From NCBI GenBank assembly GCA_000467715.1, contig AJFK01000462.1, positions 62,001 to 126,000 of the forward strand: DNA of 64,000 bases, written 5' to 3'. The notes beneath the pieces are model-generated. The model was not told where the DNA came from, did no database searches, and worked only from the letters and a program-made list of their open reading frames with translations. A program made the translations under genes and the position numbers. This DNA comes from Hysterium pulicare CBS 123377 (lineage: Eukaryota > Ascomycota > Dothideomycetes > Hysteriales > Hysteriaceae). Below, piece by piece: positions 1-12,474 of the stretch. Each line of letters opens with the position of its first letter. Positions within the stretch are counted from its first letter, which is position 1.

Positions 1-1671
1 CTTCGGGCGAGGGGGTGTCTCAATGTACCTTTGCCCACACCAGATACGGTGTTACCCAGTGTATCCGTTGTACCTTTCACGCCTGCGCCCACCTATTTCG
101 AGTGGTTAATACACGATCGAGAAGGTTTGAGCGGCAGTAATGAGCAAATGAGTACCGTATTGGTTACGCCGCCCGCAATGTTGCCTGGTTCGAGTAGTTA
201 ATTCATGATCGCAGAATACTGAACGGCAGCAAAGAAAAAAAAAGTACCTAAACCGCTGCCTGCAGTGCCGAAGAAGCCTTTGGTTCCTTTAGTTCGATTA
301 CAGGAAAGCGATGGAAAGAAGAATATGCCGTACCTTTCTGTTCCTTGTTTTGGTCGGCCATTGTGGATGTAGTTTGGTTTCGAAGATTGAATGTGGATTT
401 GGTTTGGTTTGGTATATGCGTTGTGGAATTGTTGACGGCGAAGAGGTCTTGTCTACAATATATGTATCATGATCTCCACCTATGACGTCTTCCCAAATAT
501 CACCCCTTCCTTCCTGAGCCCCTCCTTCCTGGACCCCCTTCCGCGCTTCCTGCAGGAAGAGAGGCGGAAGCAAACACCGACCAATCTGGGACATCGATGC
601 CATCATTCCGCTCGCGGTTAGCAGGGAAGTGCGCCATCTGTACATGCGGGATGTGTGTAGTAATGGAAAAGTGAAGTTGGAATCTTTGGAATTATGACAC
701 CTATTTATTGTGCATGGCTAGTTGGATAGTTTGACAAATCACGACATTTCGCACGCCAGGCATGTACTACATATAAATGTAAATCGCAGTTTCCGGTGGC
801 GTGCATGTCATCTCGTACTAGAACAATGTCGATTAGATATCTCTTTGATGTTTTCTTAGAGGGCTTTAACGGGGCCTACTCTTGTGTCATGGTCCATGCA
901 GAGGGAAGATTAAATGCCACTGGAACTACCGCTTTCACATGTCAACTCAAAGTCACCACATATTCACAGTATTCGAAATTATCATAGGAATTATACACAA
1001 ATGTGTTAAGGGCAAGTCTACCAGACACTACCTCGACCACCCACCCGCCATCCTTGCCCCTCGCAGACAAACACATAAATTAAAGAAAAGGCCGCAGACC
1101 AGTCAAGAGGAGCTAAAGTGAAGTACCGAAGTCTTCAATTCCCCATGTATCTGTCTCGCCCATATCCCGAAGATTGTAGAAAATAAGGCCCGGTCGAAGG
1201 AGTAGTGGTGTATAAGTGAGAAAAGCAGAAAGGCACACCGGGGTCCTTATTGTTGGAGACTGAGAACACACAATACAATGAAGAAGAAAAGAGTAGGAGG
1301 CCCGAATCCTACCAAGCCGCCTCAAATGGATTGGCGCGGTCGGGTAGGGGCAGGAGTGGCGCGAGCACAGCGGAAATCCGTCTACTCAGAAGGACGAACA
1401 GGCCGAAATGCGACGAGCGATAGGAAAATAACCCATGCCTCCAACGCCGTAACCAGCGAGTGTAACGCAGAAGTAACAGTGAAAAGAGAATGCCAGTAGT
1501 TGAGCCGCCCACCGCCAATCTTTGGTAGCTCGCTTGACCGACAAGAGGAAAAAAACACTTTTCTAAGACATGGATGAATGTGAAACCCGCGATATGCTAC
1601 AATGCGTGCAGAATGCCCCGTCTATGCAAACAGAGAGAGATTAGAGTAGAAGTATTTATTAGAAACCTTAA
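1..1671. other. Left-edge non-coding stretch
   Basis: No convincing gene is visible. Short open frames occur on both strands, but they lack domain-like composition and plausible splice partners. The right part should hold the 3' UTR and terminator of the leftward eIF4G gene, whose stop lies at 1672. The far left holds a degenerate tandem duplication (separate entry). If a gene is cut by the left edge, I cannot see coding signal for it. Confidence 0.5.
70..243. repeat. Degenerate tandem duplication, two units of about 82 and 92 bp
   Basis: Two diverged copies lie head to tail, each opening with GTACC (70, 152; a third GTACC opens at 244). Within each copy the order of blocks is the same: TTCGAGT(G/A)GTTAAT, then a C(A/G)(C/T)GATCG-like block, then (T/C)TGA(G/A)CGGCAG(T/C)A. 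Identity is partial, so this is an old duplication or minisatellite remnant rather than a fresh repeat. No coding role is apparent. Confidence 0.45.
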
Positions 1672-4600
1672 TCAAGACTCGGAAGGCTTGGCTCCGTCCT
1701 CCTTCTTGACAGCCGGTGATTTCGGCCGCACTGCTGGAGACGAGGCTGTCGAAGGTGGAGAACCAACATCGCCAGCGCCTTCGCCTGATGCATCGAGGGC
1801 TGCAAGCGCACTGTTCGCCGTTAGTACTCTGTAAGTGCATTATGCGGAGCACTGATATTACCTGAATGAGTTCACATGGGTTGTGGATTCTTTCTCCTTC
1901 TGAGGTGGTGTAGCAGTCCGGGATGAAGCTCCCGACTCTTCACCTCCTTTCATCATGCCAGGACCGAGACCTTTTCGACCACTGCCACTACGGCCTCCAA
2001 ACAAAGATGATGGACCGAGTTGTGCAGGGCTGTTGCTTAAGTTACGCCCTGAAGCGCCCTTCGTCAGCTTACGGAGGTCGTCCATCCCGACGCGGTTGCG
2101 ATCATAGTCCACTGGAGGCATCATGCCACCGCCAGAGAAGGAGCGAACATCACCACGTCCCATTTGAGGTCGTGGGCCACCACCTCGCTGATTAGATCGC
2201 GATCTCTCCATTTCTGCTTGCTGCTGGGCAGCCAATGCCTCTGCATGGATCTCCTGGATAGTCTTCGGCCCCTTAGCATCGTCCTTGGACTTCCAACCCT
2301 TCTTTCGCAGATCGACTGTATCCAGCAACATGAAATGTAAGCGGCTTGGGAGCCCTTCCATAGCCATGATCTTGCCTATCCGCTCAAAGTACATGCCGAT
2401 CATCTTAGGGCCAGCATCAGTGTTCTCCATAGTGTATCCGACTGTCCTGAGTAATTTGACCAAGCTCTCAATAGCCGACTCATCTGGCATACCTTCGAAG
2501 TCAAGGAGCTTCAAGACGCATTCGTGCATGATGCGGAGAGTCAACATGCCAAGCTTGTAGAGTTCACCAATGAATTGAATCAAACCAAGGCCCTTTCGCT
2601 TGGCTGCGGCAGCGATGTAGTATTCATCGGAGAGCATTACAGCTTCGTTGGTGGAATCTGCAGGCTTTTCAGGAAGATTGACTTCCCAGCCGCGCTCGAA
2701 CTCTTCTTGGCACCTGTTGAGCAAGTATTTTCGGAAGAGAGCACCACCAACGACAGGGTTTCCGGCCTTGTCTCGAACATTCTCGTCCTTGACATCGGTG
2801 CTCATTGTTTCCAACATGCGCTTGCAGAATTTGGCGTACATAGAAGCCCAGTGAGCTTCGTCACAAGCTTTCTCAAAGGTGAGCTGGATGACCTGGCGAA
2901 GGGTGACTCCATCGGTCTCATCCCGGGATTGGGCGGCAATTTCAAGAACTTGATCAGCAATCTTGTCGAACTTCTCTGGAGTCATCTTGTTCAGGGCGGC
3001 CTTGACCTTACGCTGGACCATGTCCGGTGGCATATGTCCTGCAGGCTGTTGAGCCTGGTTGTTGCCAATGTTGATTGGTTTCCAACCGGTCTGGGACCTC
3101 TCTAAGGGTTTGAGATCCAGACCGGCCGTGAGTGGCATGGCCTTTGCTGCAGCCTCTTCCTCACGCTTGCCACCCTGCTTACCACCATCACCACGCCTGC
3201 TGCCTTTACCGCGAGAGCTCGCGTTACGAGGAGAATTCGGACCACCAGCCTGTGCCATATTGGCGAATGAGCTGGTACGGGTCATTTGCGCTGGAGGACC
3301 CATTGGGAAGCCGCCTGGTCGGTTGGCAAATTGTGCGAGAGGATTGGTCATAGTCGGGGCACGAGCGCCAACGTTGGATGCCTGAAATCGCTCTTCTGAA
3401 GTCGTACCGGGGCGAAGTGTCCTTCCAGGTGCAGCCGAAGAGAACATACCCATAGTGCCCCCAGACATACCAGGAGCAGGCACGCCAGTTCGTGATGGTT
3501 GTCTTCCTCCCATGCCCATTGAAGGAGTGCGCGCGGATTGGGGTCGAGCAGAGTCTGAGGAATCGCCAACAGTCTCCTTCAACTTCAGATCCCAGTCGAT
3601 CGATGGTTTCTCTTTGAACACCTCCTGGAATTGTAGCAAGAAGTCCTTGTCGTACTGGCGTCCCTTACTCTTGCCACCTTGGTTCAATGCAGGATTTGGC
3701 GACTTGATGCCATCAGGATAGTTGATCAGCTCGTTCCGGACCTGAAGGAAGCGAGCAGATTTGAGGGCCTGCATACCTGCAGTAGGTTGGGCTGGTTCCA
3801 CGGGTTTTGTAGTCTCGAGCTTAAGAGCGGCTGGGTTAGGCTTGCCTGCATTTGTGACTCTAGGCTGTGCTGGTTGGGATGCAGGAATGGCAGGTTCGGT
3901 AGGAGTCGATGCACCACTCTCAGTATCAGCCACAGTAGTAGCGGGACCGAACTGGGTATTCTTCTTCAAGGATGCGAAGAGAGCCTCATTCTCGGCCTTC
4001 TGCTCGGCGGTCTCCTCACTGGCGCCACCCTTGGCCTTTTCTCGAGCTTCTTCACGCTCTTCAGCCTCTCGTTCAGCACGACGCAATTCCTCTTCGGCAT
4101 TCTTAGCAGCCTCGGCTTCCTTCTTAGCCTTTTCTTCGGCCTCCTTCTTCTTCTTCTCCTGGAAAGCCCGCTCTCGCTCTTCTTCCAGGCGCTCCAGTTC
4201 CTCCATCTCGGCAATCATCCGTTCTTCTTCCTCCTTGGCCAGTCTCTCTTTCTCTTCATCTGCCTTAGCCTTCTCTGCAGCTTCTTTCTCCTTCTCAGCC
4301 TGCTCGGCTTGTTCCTTGTCTTTAGCAGCTTTCAACTCGGCTTCTTCCTTCTCCTTGGCGGCTTTAGCTTCGGCCTCGACCTTAGCTTTGGCTTCCTTCT
4401 CCTCAGCAGCCTTCTTCTCTACCTCTTCCCGCTCCTTTTCAGCCTGGAGATTTTTCTGGAATTGCTCCAAAAACTCCTGCTTTTTCTCGGCAGCACTCTT
4501 GTCGACGCTGCTTTCCGCGCGACTATGCAAAGAATCGGTAGCGCTTGGGGCACGAGGCGGAGGAGTCGGCGTAGAGGCAATTGCAGGAGATCGGGGCTGG

Positions 4601-6567
4601 GCGGGTGGCGCTGGTGAGGCTGATTTCTTGTCAAACTTCAACACTTCGCCGTCAGCATTCTTGATGACGATGGCTTTGCTCTTCGATTTCGGGGGGATTG
4701 TGAAATTGGAAGAGCTTGGAGCAGGGCTGGCCGAGCTTGCACTGGGAGTATGAGTGTGTGAAACATGGTTGACGTTCGACATGGCGGGCGTTTGCGGTTG
4801 TGCAAGAGTCGAGGGAGGTCGTTCTGATACTTGCGATGGACTGCGTGACATGCCCTGTGCATGAGGTGGGTTACCATAACCACCAGGCATGAATGGCTGT
4901 GCCATCTGAGGAGGATAGTTGGGACGTGGGCTGGGAGGAGCAGCGCCTGCATAATGCATTTGTTGATGCATCTGGAACTGATGCGGATAGTAAGGGAAAT
5001 TTGGATCATACGATGGTTGCGGAGGCATCCCGTACATCCCCTGAGATTTGAGCATTGTCAGATACTGGTCGAAACCGCCATTTGCAGGCGAGAGATCAGG
5101 AAATTGAACATTTCGAAGGAAAGAGTTATGTTGAGGAGTAGGTAAACGAAATGGAACTGTCGTCGAAGCTGAGGAAAGTGAAGTATTCTGAGAGCTGCCG
5201 GAAGAAAGAAAATTGCTGGATCCTCCAGCGATTGGAGTAGATGAAAGAGAGGGTGAACCAACGGGTTGGTGATTCAGATGCTGTGGATGTCCGTAAGGAC
5301 CATATTGCATCTGAGGGTTATTAGCAAGATGAGCCTGCGACTGCATCGTTGCTGGTGTGATATGAGGACTTCGGGTACCCCGATATGGAGAATTCGGTTG
5401 CGGTCCCATAGGACCCTGTGTCTGGAAATGTGGTGGCATGTTCTGGCCGGCCCGCTGCTGGTTAGGGAGGGGACGATATGCCGGACCTGGTGAATGACCC
5501 ATCTGAGCGCTGTAAGCTGCATTATAGCCTCGACCTCGACCGCCTTGCGGCGGGTATCCTCGATTCACGTTGTTCATGTTTGGATTACTAATATCACCGT
5601 GGGAAGACTGAGAAGACTCTCGTCGCAGGTGTTGCGCTTGCGGGATAGGGTTAGATTGTGGAGGCATCGAAAGTGGTCGTGACTATTTAGTATGTTAGAA
5701 TTTGCAACAAGCGTCGTTGGGAATATTTAAACTGTAGTATGGGAGAAAGTAAGGGAAGAAAATGATTGTTCAACTCCACAAGCAACCGATTTTACGAGCG
5801 GATAACCATAGGATTCATTGGTCACCATCACATACTGGTGCTCCGCAAAACGGCAAAATAAATTTTTGAGAAGAGAATAAACTTACGTTGGGTTCTCCGC
5901 CTTCACCGCTCATACCTCCAAATGTAATACCTTGGCCTCTGAGTTCAGAGGGCGGTCGACCGCCGCTTGATGCTGGCGGCGGAATAGGAGAGGGGGAAGT
6001 TGCCGGCGAAGTAACTCTAGGATTGTTCAAGGCTGGCGTTCCCAGGTTTGATGCCTGAGGATGTTGTGGAGCGCTGTTAGAATTCGCGGGCGATCCGCCA
6101 GCTGCGATACTTCCGAAAGTTAAATTTGGAGCTCTGCTGCTTGACACAACAGGGCCGCCGTTGGGCAAGTATCCACTGGGGCCTGTCGCTGAGATTGTGA
6201 CCGAAGATTTGCGGCTGTGATCTCCTTGCAAAGGCGCACCATTCGCGATTCCACTGCTACTGACGATTGTTGGCGGCCCTACGGAAGGGACAGCAGGCTG
6301 TATGGGATTTTTGCCATTCACCGGCGAAATCGAGCTGCTCTTGCCATGTTGTGAATGTGCCGGGCCTCCCACTGCCACTGGGCTGGACGCGATCGGAGGA
6401 GACGCAAGAGGTTTCTTGGTCGCGTTGGCGTACGAGCGGGCAGTGGGTTGAGCCGAACCAGCGGCCACGGTGGACGACGATCCTGGAGCAGGAGAGGTCG
6501 AGGCGTTGGCGTTCTGGACGGCGTTGATCGTGTTGGGGTTGGGCGCGGTCGAAATGGAAGCACTCAT
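1672..6567 (-). CDS. TIF4631: Translation initiation factor eIF4G
   Basis: Scaffold subunit of cytoplasmic cap-binding complex eIF4F; it bridges eIF4E, eIF4A and poly(A)-binding protein. Model: complement(join(1672..1810,1862..5682,5887..6567)), 1546 aa. The long Gln/Pro/Ser-rich N-terminus is low complexity. A Lys/Glu/Ala-rich helical stretch covers about residues 620-785. The eIF4E-binding motif YDKDFLL (YxxxxL-hydrophobic) is at about 904-910, and a MIF4G HEAT domain spans about 1110-1355. The last intron (51 bp, TACTAAC branch) moves the C-terminus from a stop right after HVNSFR to a 46-residue Pro/Ser-rich tail, giving HVNSFSALAALD. The 204-bp first intron joins phase-0 codons (EPN/SRPLS). 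The chosen ATG is the first in frame; only a TTG lies upstream. Domain assignment is firm; the N-terminal start is slightly less so. Confidence 0.93.
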
Positions 6568-8586
6568 TAGAAACCTGTCGGGGGTGGTGTGCGGTTCGTG
6601 CTTTTTTTTTTCGGACGTAGGTGTAGCCGGGTTTGTTTCTCGGGTGACGTCGTCGAATGTCAAATTCGAGCAAGTCGGGTGGTATTAAGAAGTCGCTGAA
6701 GAGCGGAGATGCGGTAGAAAAGAGTGTATGAGGGAAAGGAAGGGAAGAAAAAAGGTGTGCGCTCGTAAAAGTAGCGCAATCGAGGCTGTCAGAGCGACCC
6801 CTTCACGGCGAAGTGAAAAGTGCCTGTCAGGATGCCACGAGGCAGGTGATTTCAACAGAGAAATCTGTGAAATCAGCAACAGGCTCGTGTGAACAAAACA
6901 CAGAGCCGTTGAGAGGGGTTCTTGATGTTCGGTCTTCGTGATGAAGAGAGGATGAGGGAGAAGAAGTGAGGCGGCGTCGCGAGACGACTTCAACATAATT
7001 TTCGCTCTAGCCGAGACTAAGCAAACGACCCCCTGGTTCGCCCATTCACAGCAACCACAGCAACCACAGTTAGGGGATTCACTCAGCACAGCCTTTTGCT
7101 TATTACTCGTCTTGGTTGGGTTGCCTCCAGCTGCTTGCTTTTCGCACTTTGCACGCCGTGACTGTTCGCTCGCCGTCTATGGAACGGCCCTCTTGGGAAG
7201 ATGACGGCGCGATTCTGCCTCACGGCCTCTCGTTGCGCTCCACTACTGCACAAGGGAGAGAGGCTGAGAAGGCGTACGTTGGATTATCTGCATCGCGGTC
7301 GAACTAGTAATCCCTTCCGGAATCCCTCCCTACCGCCAATCTTATGTGCCTTAGTTAGGTGCAAAAATAGCAAGGCTCACGGTGTATATGGACATGTGCA
7401 TGTAGCTCGACCGAAGAAACGGAGTTCACCTCTACTGCGCATTGCGAGTGCTGTCGCACGACGGAGATATAAGTAGGAATCAAACACCGTCGCAGTTCAA
7501 TATCTGTTTTACTCCCACAGCCTCATCCAAAGCATGATCGGATCCTGCTGGATAGTGAATCGACAAATTCAGTCCGGCGTATTACTATTTGGCCCCGATA
7601 CTACAAAGTACAACGAATTACAGAGTTCAATGAGCGCCGCAGTCTGATCTGTCTAGTCCTCCACAACCAGGGCGATTTCCAGCATCCTAGACAGATCTTA
7701 AATGTGTCCTAACAGATGTAAAGCTGCAAGGCAAATACCGAGGCGCAGAGGTGAGCCATGAATTTTGTCACCCACTGTGCGAGGTGTACTGTACAATGCG
7801 AATGCCTAACCATTATTGGCGCAGAGATGCAAAGAATTTGCAAGATTATTGTCCTTGACATCGCACACAAAGAATGGCTACTTGGCAATGCGCTTTCACG
7901 GCGACGTCGCTCGCAACAAGGCTTCCCACGCTTTGATGTAGCAGAACAATACGAAGGACTGATATCGAATGGCGAAGGCAGCCGTTATCTGACGTTTGAT
8001 ATGGTGCTTTAAGGACTGCTCATGTCGGCAAGTCATTATGCGAGTATAGATATGCATAGTGACGAAATACTGAGAGCAGCTTTCAATCACCACCATTCAC
8101 CCCGTCCGCTTAAGTCCGAGCTTCGCCTTATTTCGCTAGGGCAACTAGTGCTATCCCCTTTCTTGGGCAACGGCAGCAAAACGTCAGACCATCATGTTGC
8201 CATGGCCAGTGGCTAATCCAGAATAATGTACGACAGGCTTCGGGGGCACTCTTCCGTCTGAGCTGCTTCTCGTCGCTCGTGAAGGGGGCAAAAGTACGGA
8301 GAAGCAAGCAGAAACAGTAGCACTCAGCTCATCAGCCAATGCCGTGTCCTTCTGCGCCTGACTCACTGTTCAGACGAGAAACGCTGCAGCTGCCTGCTTT
8401 CGCACTGGGACATGCCGTGACTCTCAATTGACACCAGTGCCGCATGCCGCCTTATTGGTGCAAGGCTGGTGCTAGAGAGGTAGGCTGAGACTCGTGCGAG
8501 GAAACAATCCCATCCTGTAGGAGCACGAGAGACCAGTGCGCAAGTCTCCGAGCCCAACGAGAGGGTTGAAACAGCTGCGTACGTCA

Positions 8587-8605
8587 GTATGTATGTATGT
8601 ATGTA
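8587..8605. repeat. (GTAT)n microsatellite
   Basis: About 4.75 perfect GTAT units in intergenic DNA. A second short repeat of GCGATA/GCGACA type follows at 8651-8671. Confidence 0.85.
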
Positions 8606-8820
8606 GAGAAGAGTTGGGGTTGATAACGAATATGCGTGCGGTGCCTAAGAGCGATAGCGATAGCGACAGCGACTCTCTCACCTCCTCATTCCGTTTAGAG
8701 TGGAAGAAAGAAGGGCAGGTCAGCGATGCATGAAGATGCCAAAAATGCCGACCACGGCAACTATTGATATTTAGGGCTCTCAAGTCCCGACCAACAGCGA
8801 GTGCAGCTCATCATCCCACC

Positions 8821-9414
8821 ATGGTGCTGTTCTCGAAGCTCGCCCGTGCTGCTTCTCTGCAAGCCGCCCCAACACTTCACACAAGCCCCTCTCGCTCATC
8901 GTGCTGCATCTGGCATGTGAAGAAACGGGCAAAACACGTTGTTTCGAGGCCGATCCTTCCGACTCCACGTGATCCTTGCTGCATGTCCGGACGTGTCGCG
9001 TATGAATGGATGGACGATGGAAAAAGCTCAGCAACAATTTGCACCACTGTTTTGCCAAAAGGGAGCCGTCGGAATCCTAAATTCTCCGTCAAACCTGCCA
9101 TTACCCACCACACACCGTCGCTCCACTTCCCGAGCAGCCAAGTGCATCGGCGTGTTTTCCCAACGCCCCAAAATCGGGGTGTTTCGAAGACCAGCCACCC
9201 CTCCGCTCCCTGTCCGGCGACCAGCTCGAAAGCGCCGTGGTGTTGTGATGGCATGCAAGGTAATTCCGATGTCGACTTACATAATAACCAGCCATGGCAG
9301 AAGACGGTTAAGGACGCCCGCTGCGGCAAGCCTTCTCGCCGATCCGCCCACCAGCCAGTCCAGCTTCTCGAAGTCTGGCAGAAGCAGCGTGACGGCACTA
9401 ACGCTGCCGCCTAA
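8821..9414 (+). CDS. Doubtful open frame, possible small hypothetical protein
   Basis: A 197-codon frame starts at an ATG in a strong context (CCACCATGG). It opens with MVLFSKLARAASLQAAP, which resembles a mitochondrial presequence (Arg, Ala, Leu, no acids). The rest is rich in Arg/Pro/Ser/Cys and looks like chance translation. A canonical-looking intron (donor after GCATGCAAG at about 9259, acceptor GCAG at 9300) lies within it. The sequence after that acceptor stays open for about 37 codons in the same frame as the unspliced reading. No family is recognised and it may well not be a gene. Confidence 0.15.
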   Translation: MVLFSKLARAASLQAAPTLHTSPSRSSCCIWHVKKRAKHVVSRPILPTPRDPCCMSGRVAYEWMDDGKSSATICTTVLPKGSRRNPKFSVKPAITHHTPSLHFPSSQVHRRVFPTPQNRGVSKTSHPSAPCPATSSKAPWCCDGMQGNSDVDLHNNQPWQKTVKDARCGKPSRRSAHQPVQLLEVWQKQRDGTNAAA

Positions 9415-9716
9415 GCCCTACCGAGACAGCGTCGCAGCGCCTCAATCTGCCTTTTAATCTATCCCATCTACTTTGCAGATGGCGTTAATAACTCAATCCC
9501 CGCATGATGCAACAGCGCAAAGGTTAAAGAGATCGGCCCCATGTCCAATAACCCACATATCCTATCGACTATAGAAGCATGCACGGAATCTGGTTCCTGA
9601 AATTCGAAGCTTGCTGGAAGCCTGGCCGTGAGGGGTCGGCAGATATTGTAGATTGACGTCTAGGGAGATTGATTGACCTGGCACGCGCATGGAATATTCT
9701 GCGCTTTGGCTTGGCT

Positions 9717-9736
9717 GGCTGCTGCTGCTGCTGCTG
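9717..9736. repeat. (GCT)n trinucleotide run
   Basis: Six to seven GCT units in the non-coding stretch between eIF4G and the homeobox gene; no open frame of interest surrounds it. Confidence 0.8.
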
Positions 9737-10580
9737 TGCCTTGATCACATCACACAGACACAGGGGGAGGATGCCCGCCCCGCGTTCTCGTACACGGTGA
9801 GAAGGCTTTTCAACCTTGCTAACGTCCAAGGTTTGCATTTAAGCTTGTTCTTGCTGCTTGTCCCTTAAGATCGCTTGGGTATAATGGCTGGCGACTAAGA
9901 CATATTTGCCGGAGCCGAAAGACAAGAAAGCGGCTACACATAAGCGCTGAGGAGTGGTCTTAGCAGTAGTCATGAATTCATATCGATATTGAATTTCTAC
10001 ATCGAAGTACAGAGTCCGTGGGGCTGGTATATCAAGTAGAAACAAATAAAGTTGAACAAATGTAGTCCACAGCTACAGAGAAGGTCAAAGTGGAAAAGAA
10101 ATGGCTCAAGTACATACAAGAAGGGTATATAGAAGTTTCGCACACGCGCCGTCCAAATTGCTTCGATACCAGGCCAAAGCTTGAGAAGAAAACCCCGGAC
10201 AAGTGTACGAGAAGCCCCAAGCCGGCCGGCCAGCCAAGTCAAGAACAGAACAAAAAAGGCCCTCAGGAGACTCACAGCGACAAAAGGACGACGCCGTAGA
10301 TAGAAGTTGAAGTTGAAACGAACACAGATTGAAGTTTAAATAGAAATCAACTTTGTTCAGCCATTGTTTAGTCCAATTGCGAAAGACACAACTCGTTCAT
10401 TTCATATAGAAATGGATTTTCAGCATATCCAAGGCCCGTCCATTTTCCATTCCCGTGTCCGTAATTCATAAAGTATGATTCTTTTGTCGTTTTATATCAA
10501 GGAGAAGAGACAGCCGTGCTTCGACCATTGTTAGTGCCGCGTAATCGCCTAGTCCAACGCAGTGATGAACTTCAAGTCGT

Positions 10581-12474
10581 TTAGTAAGACTGCTGAAGTT
10601 GCACGGAGTTCTCGTTCGTATCATCATTTTCGTGGTTGGATCCTTCAACAACTTCTCCTAAAACCGTTCCAACCTGCGGATACTGCTCGTTCTGCCCTAC
10701 GTTCCGGAGATAGGAGTTTTGGAATGAGGTGATATGGTGAGGCGCGCTCATGTGTGGCATATCAAAGCTCTGTGGTGTAACAAGAGGTGAGCTCGTGTAA
10801 GTAGGGAACGTCGCCGTTTGGGGTGTTGTTGCACTGCGGCTTGGTGTATAGTGAGTGCTAAGTTCAATCCGTCTGGGCACTCCACTTGAGAACGAGCGCA
10901 TCCTTGTCGTTGAACCAGCTTGGAAACCTGGGATAGGAGAGTCTGTATGGATCAGCGGAATGCTCTAATGTGAATAGCGCCTTGTTACTCACAGGAATAT
11001 CCAAGGCCGTATGGCATCATCGAGCTAGAGTACGACCTTTGAGATCCGTGATCGCCGTTCATTTGAGAGTTGTCCATATGCTGTGAAGAGTCGTTAGAAG
11101 CGCTGAGACTCGTGTCGCTCCCGTTGGTATAGCTCATGCTCGTTCTTAGGGGGGATGATAGTGAATCCGCACGGCTTCTTCCGAGACGATCGGCATGAAG
11201 TTGGAGGCGAGGTATACTGTGGTGTGCTGCATAAGCTGGGGAAGAACTAACAGATAAAGATCCAATGAAAGGATTTGATCTTCTTGGGCTACCTTCGAGC
11301 TGACTCGAAGAGTATCCAAACGGTGAAGCATCATGACCAGCAGAAACGGGCGACAACGTATCGGTCGCTGACTGGGGTGGTGTAAAAGTAAAACCACCGA
11401 ATGCTGGACTAATACCGGTCGGAGACATGTGCGACTCCATTGGCCCTCGTCTAAGGGTGTCGATGCTAAGTGGCCGCATCATGTTTCCCTCAGGGAAACC
11501 AGGAGTGAATGACCCTGGAGAAGTCAATGGTGTGCCAATACCATGAGTATTTCCAAAAGGAGAGTGAAGTGCTTGAGTCATGTCAAAGTCGTCAGGCAAT
11601 GCCCTCGACCTCATCATACGTTCACGGTCATCGCTTGTTAAGCGTTTCAATTTCGCTCTCCTTGATTTATAGGTTAGCTATGTCTGTAGGCCAAGCCGAA
11701 GCTTTCCTTGAATGGCTGCTTACCTGTTCTGGAACCAGACTTGAACTTGTCGAGGACTCAACCCAGGGATTTCTCGAGCAAGTCGTTCCCGGTGTGCAGC
11801 ATCGGGATGCGCTTGACGGGTGAACTCGCTCATTAGGAAGCGAGTTTGGTTATGTGTGAGCCTAAGCGTCCGAGAATTAGTCCACTATTTAACGCCATGA
11901 GACGCAGATTGACTTACCTAAATCGCTTCATCTTTCGCTTTTGCGCACGTAATTCGGCCGCGGAGATTGGCTTGTCCTCTTCTTGGCCTTGATCCCCACA
12001 GATCTTGTCTTCCTCATGGCCCTCATCTTGCTGCCCCTCAGTCTTCTCACCGTTGGCCCCAGTGGGTGATGGAGGGGTCAACCTAGAAATAGGACTTGCA
12101 GGAGCAGATCCACCAAACGTTACGTTGGGGATCTCGTTAGAGTCCAAGTCTTCCAGGTTGCTGATAGTTATGCGGTCCCTGTGGGATCCAGGCGATGTAG
12201 ATCCATTTGGCTGGTGAAGTGAGTGTTCTGTGGGCCTGATAGAGTAGGGGAAGCTCTTGTGAGTTCGTAGCATGGGGCGCTTTTGCAGATCGAAGCTGTG
12301 CCCAGATACTTCTGCATGCAGCAGCGCCATATCGCTGTCCGAGTGTGCTGAGGTGGGGTCCAAAGCCTTGATATCTTGGTTTTGCCAATCGTTCTCTCCG
12401 GGAGTCGTGCTATATGCAGACATACGCGGCGAGCTAGGCGGAGAGAGTGGAATAAAAAGGTTTCCGTCCACCAT
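10581..12474 (-). CDS. htf1: Homeobox transcription factor (Htf1/HbxA/Hoy1 type)
   Basis: Nuclear DNA-binding regulator; homologues control conidiation and development in filamentous ascomycetes. Model: complement(join(10581..10927,10993..11660,11724..11861,11918..12474)), 569 aa. The homeodomain (about residues 178-238) is split over three exons. It ends in helix 3 QVQVWFQNRRAKLKRL with the canonical WFQNRR. The block RMMRSRALPDDFDMTQALHSP directly after it is, from memory, the signature of the Htf1/HbxA group. Flanks are Ser/Pro-rich and probably disordered. The three introns are 56-65 bp and in phase. The first ATG (12474) is preceded in frame only by GTG. A consensus intron upstream (12534-12585) joins to a segment with an in-frame stop, so it is taken as a 5' UTR intron. 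The family is firm, the subgroup likely. Confidence 0.85.

Larger units (their letters stand above)
6568..10580. other. Long intergenic region between eIF4G and homeobox gene
   Basis: Four kilobases without a convincing gene. The right-hand end must contain the homeobox gene's 3' UTR, and the left end the eIF4G promoter and leader. Simple repeats occur: (GTAT)n at 8587-8605, a GCGATA/GCGACA run at 8651-8671 and (GCT)n at 9717-9736. One weak candidate frame is given separately (8821-9414). Confidence 0.5.

Noticed and set aside
3679-4753. Open frames of more than 300 codons on the plus strand opposite eIF4G
   Set aside because: They mirror the Lys/Glu/Ala-rich coding stretch; the products are runs of Leu/Phe/Ser and Ser/Ala without domain character.
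6568-6663. N-terminal extension of eIF4G
   Set aside because: The frame is open but starts only with TTG; the first ATG is at 6567.
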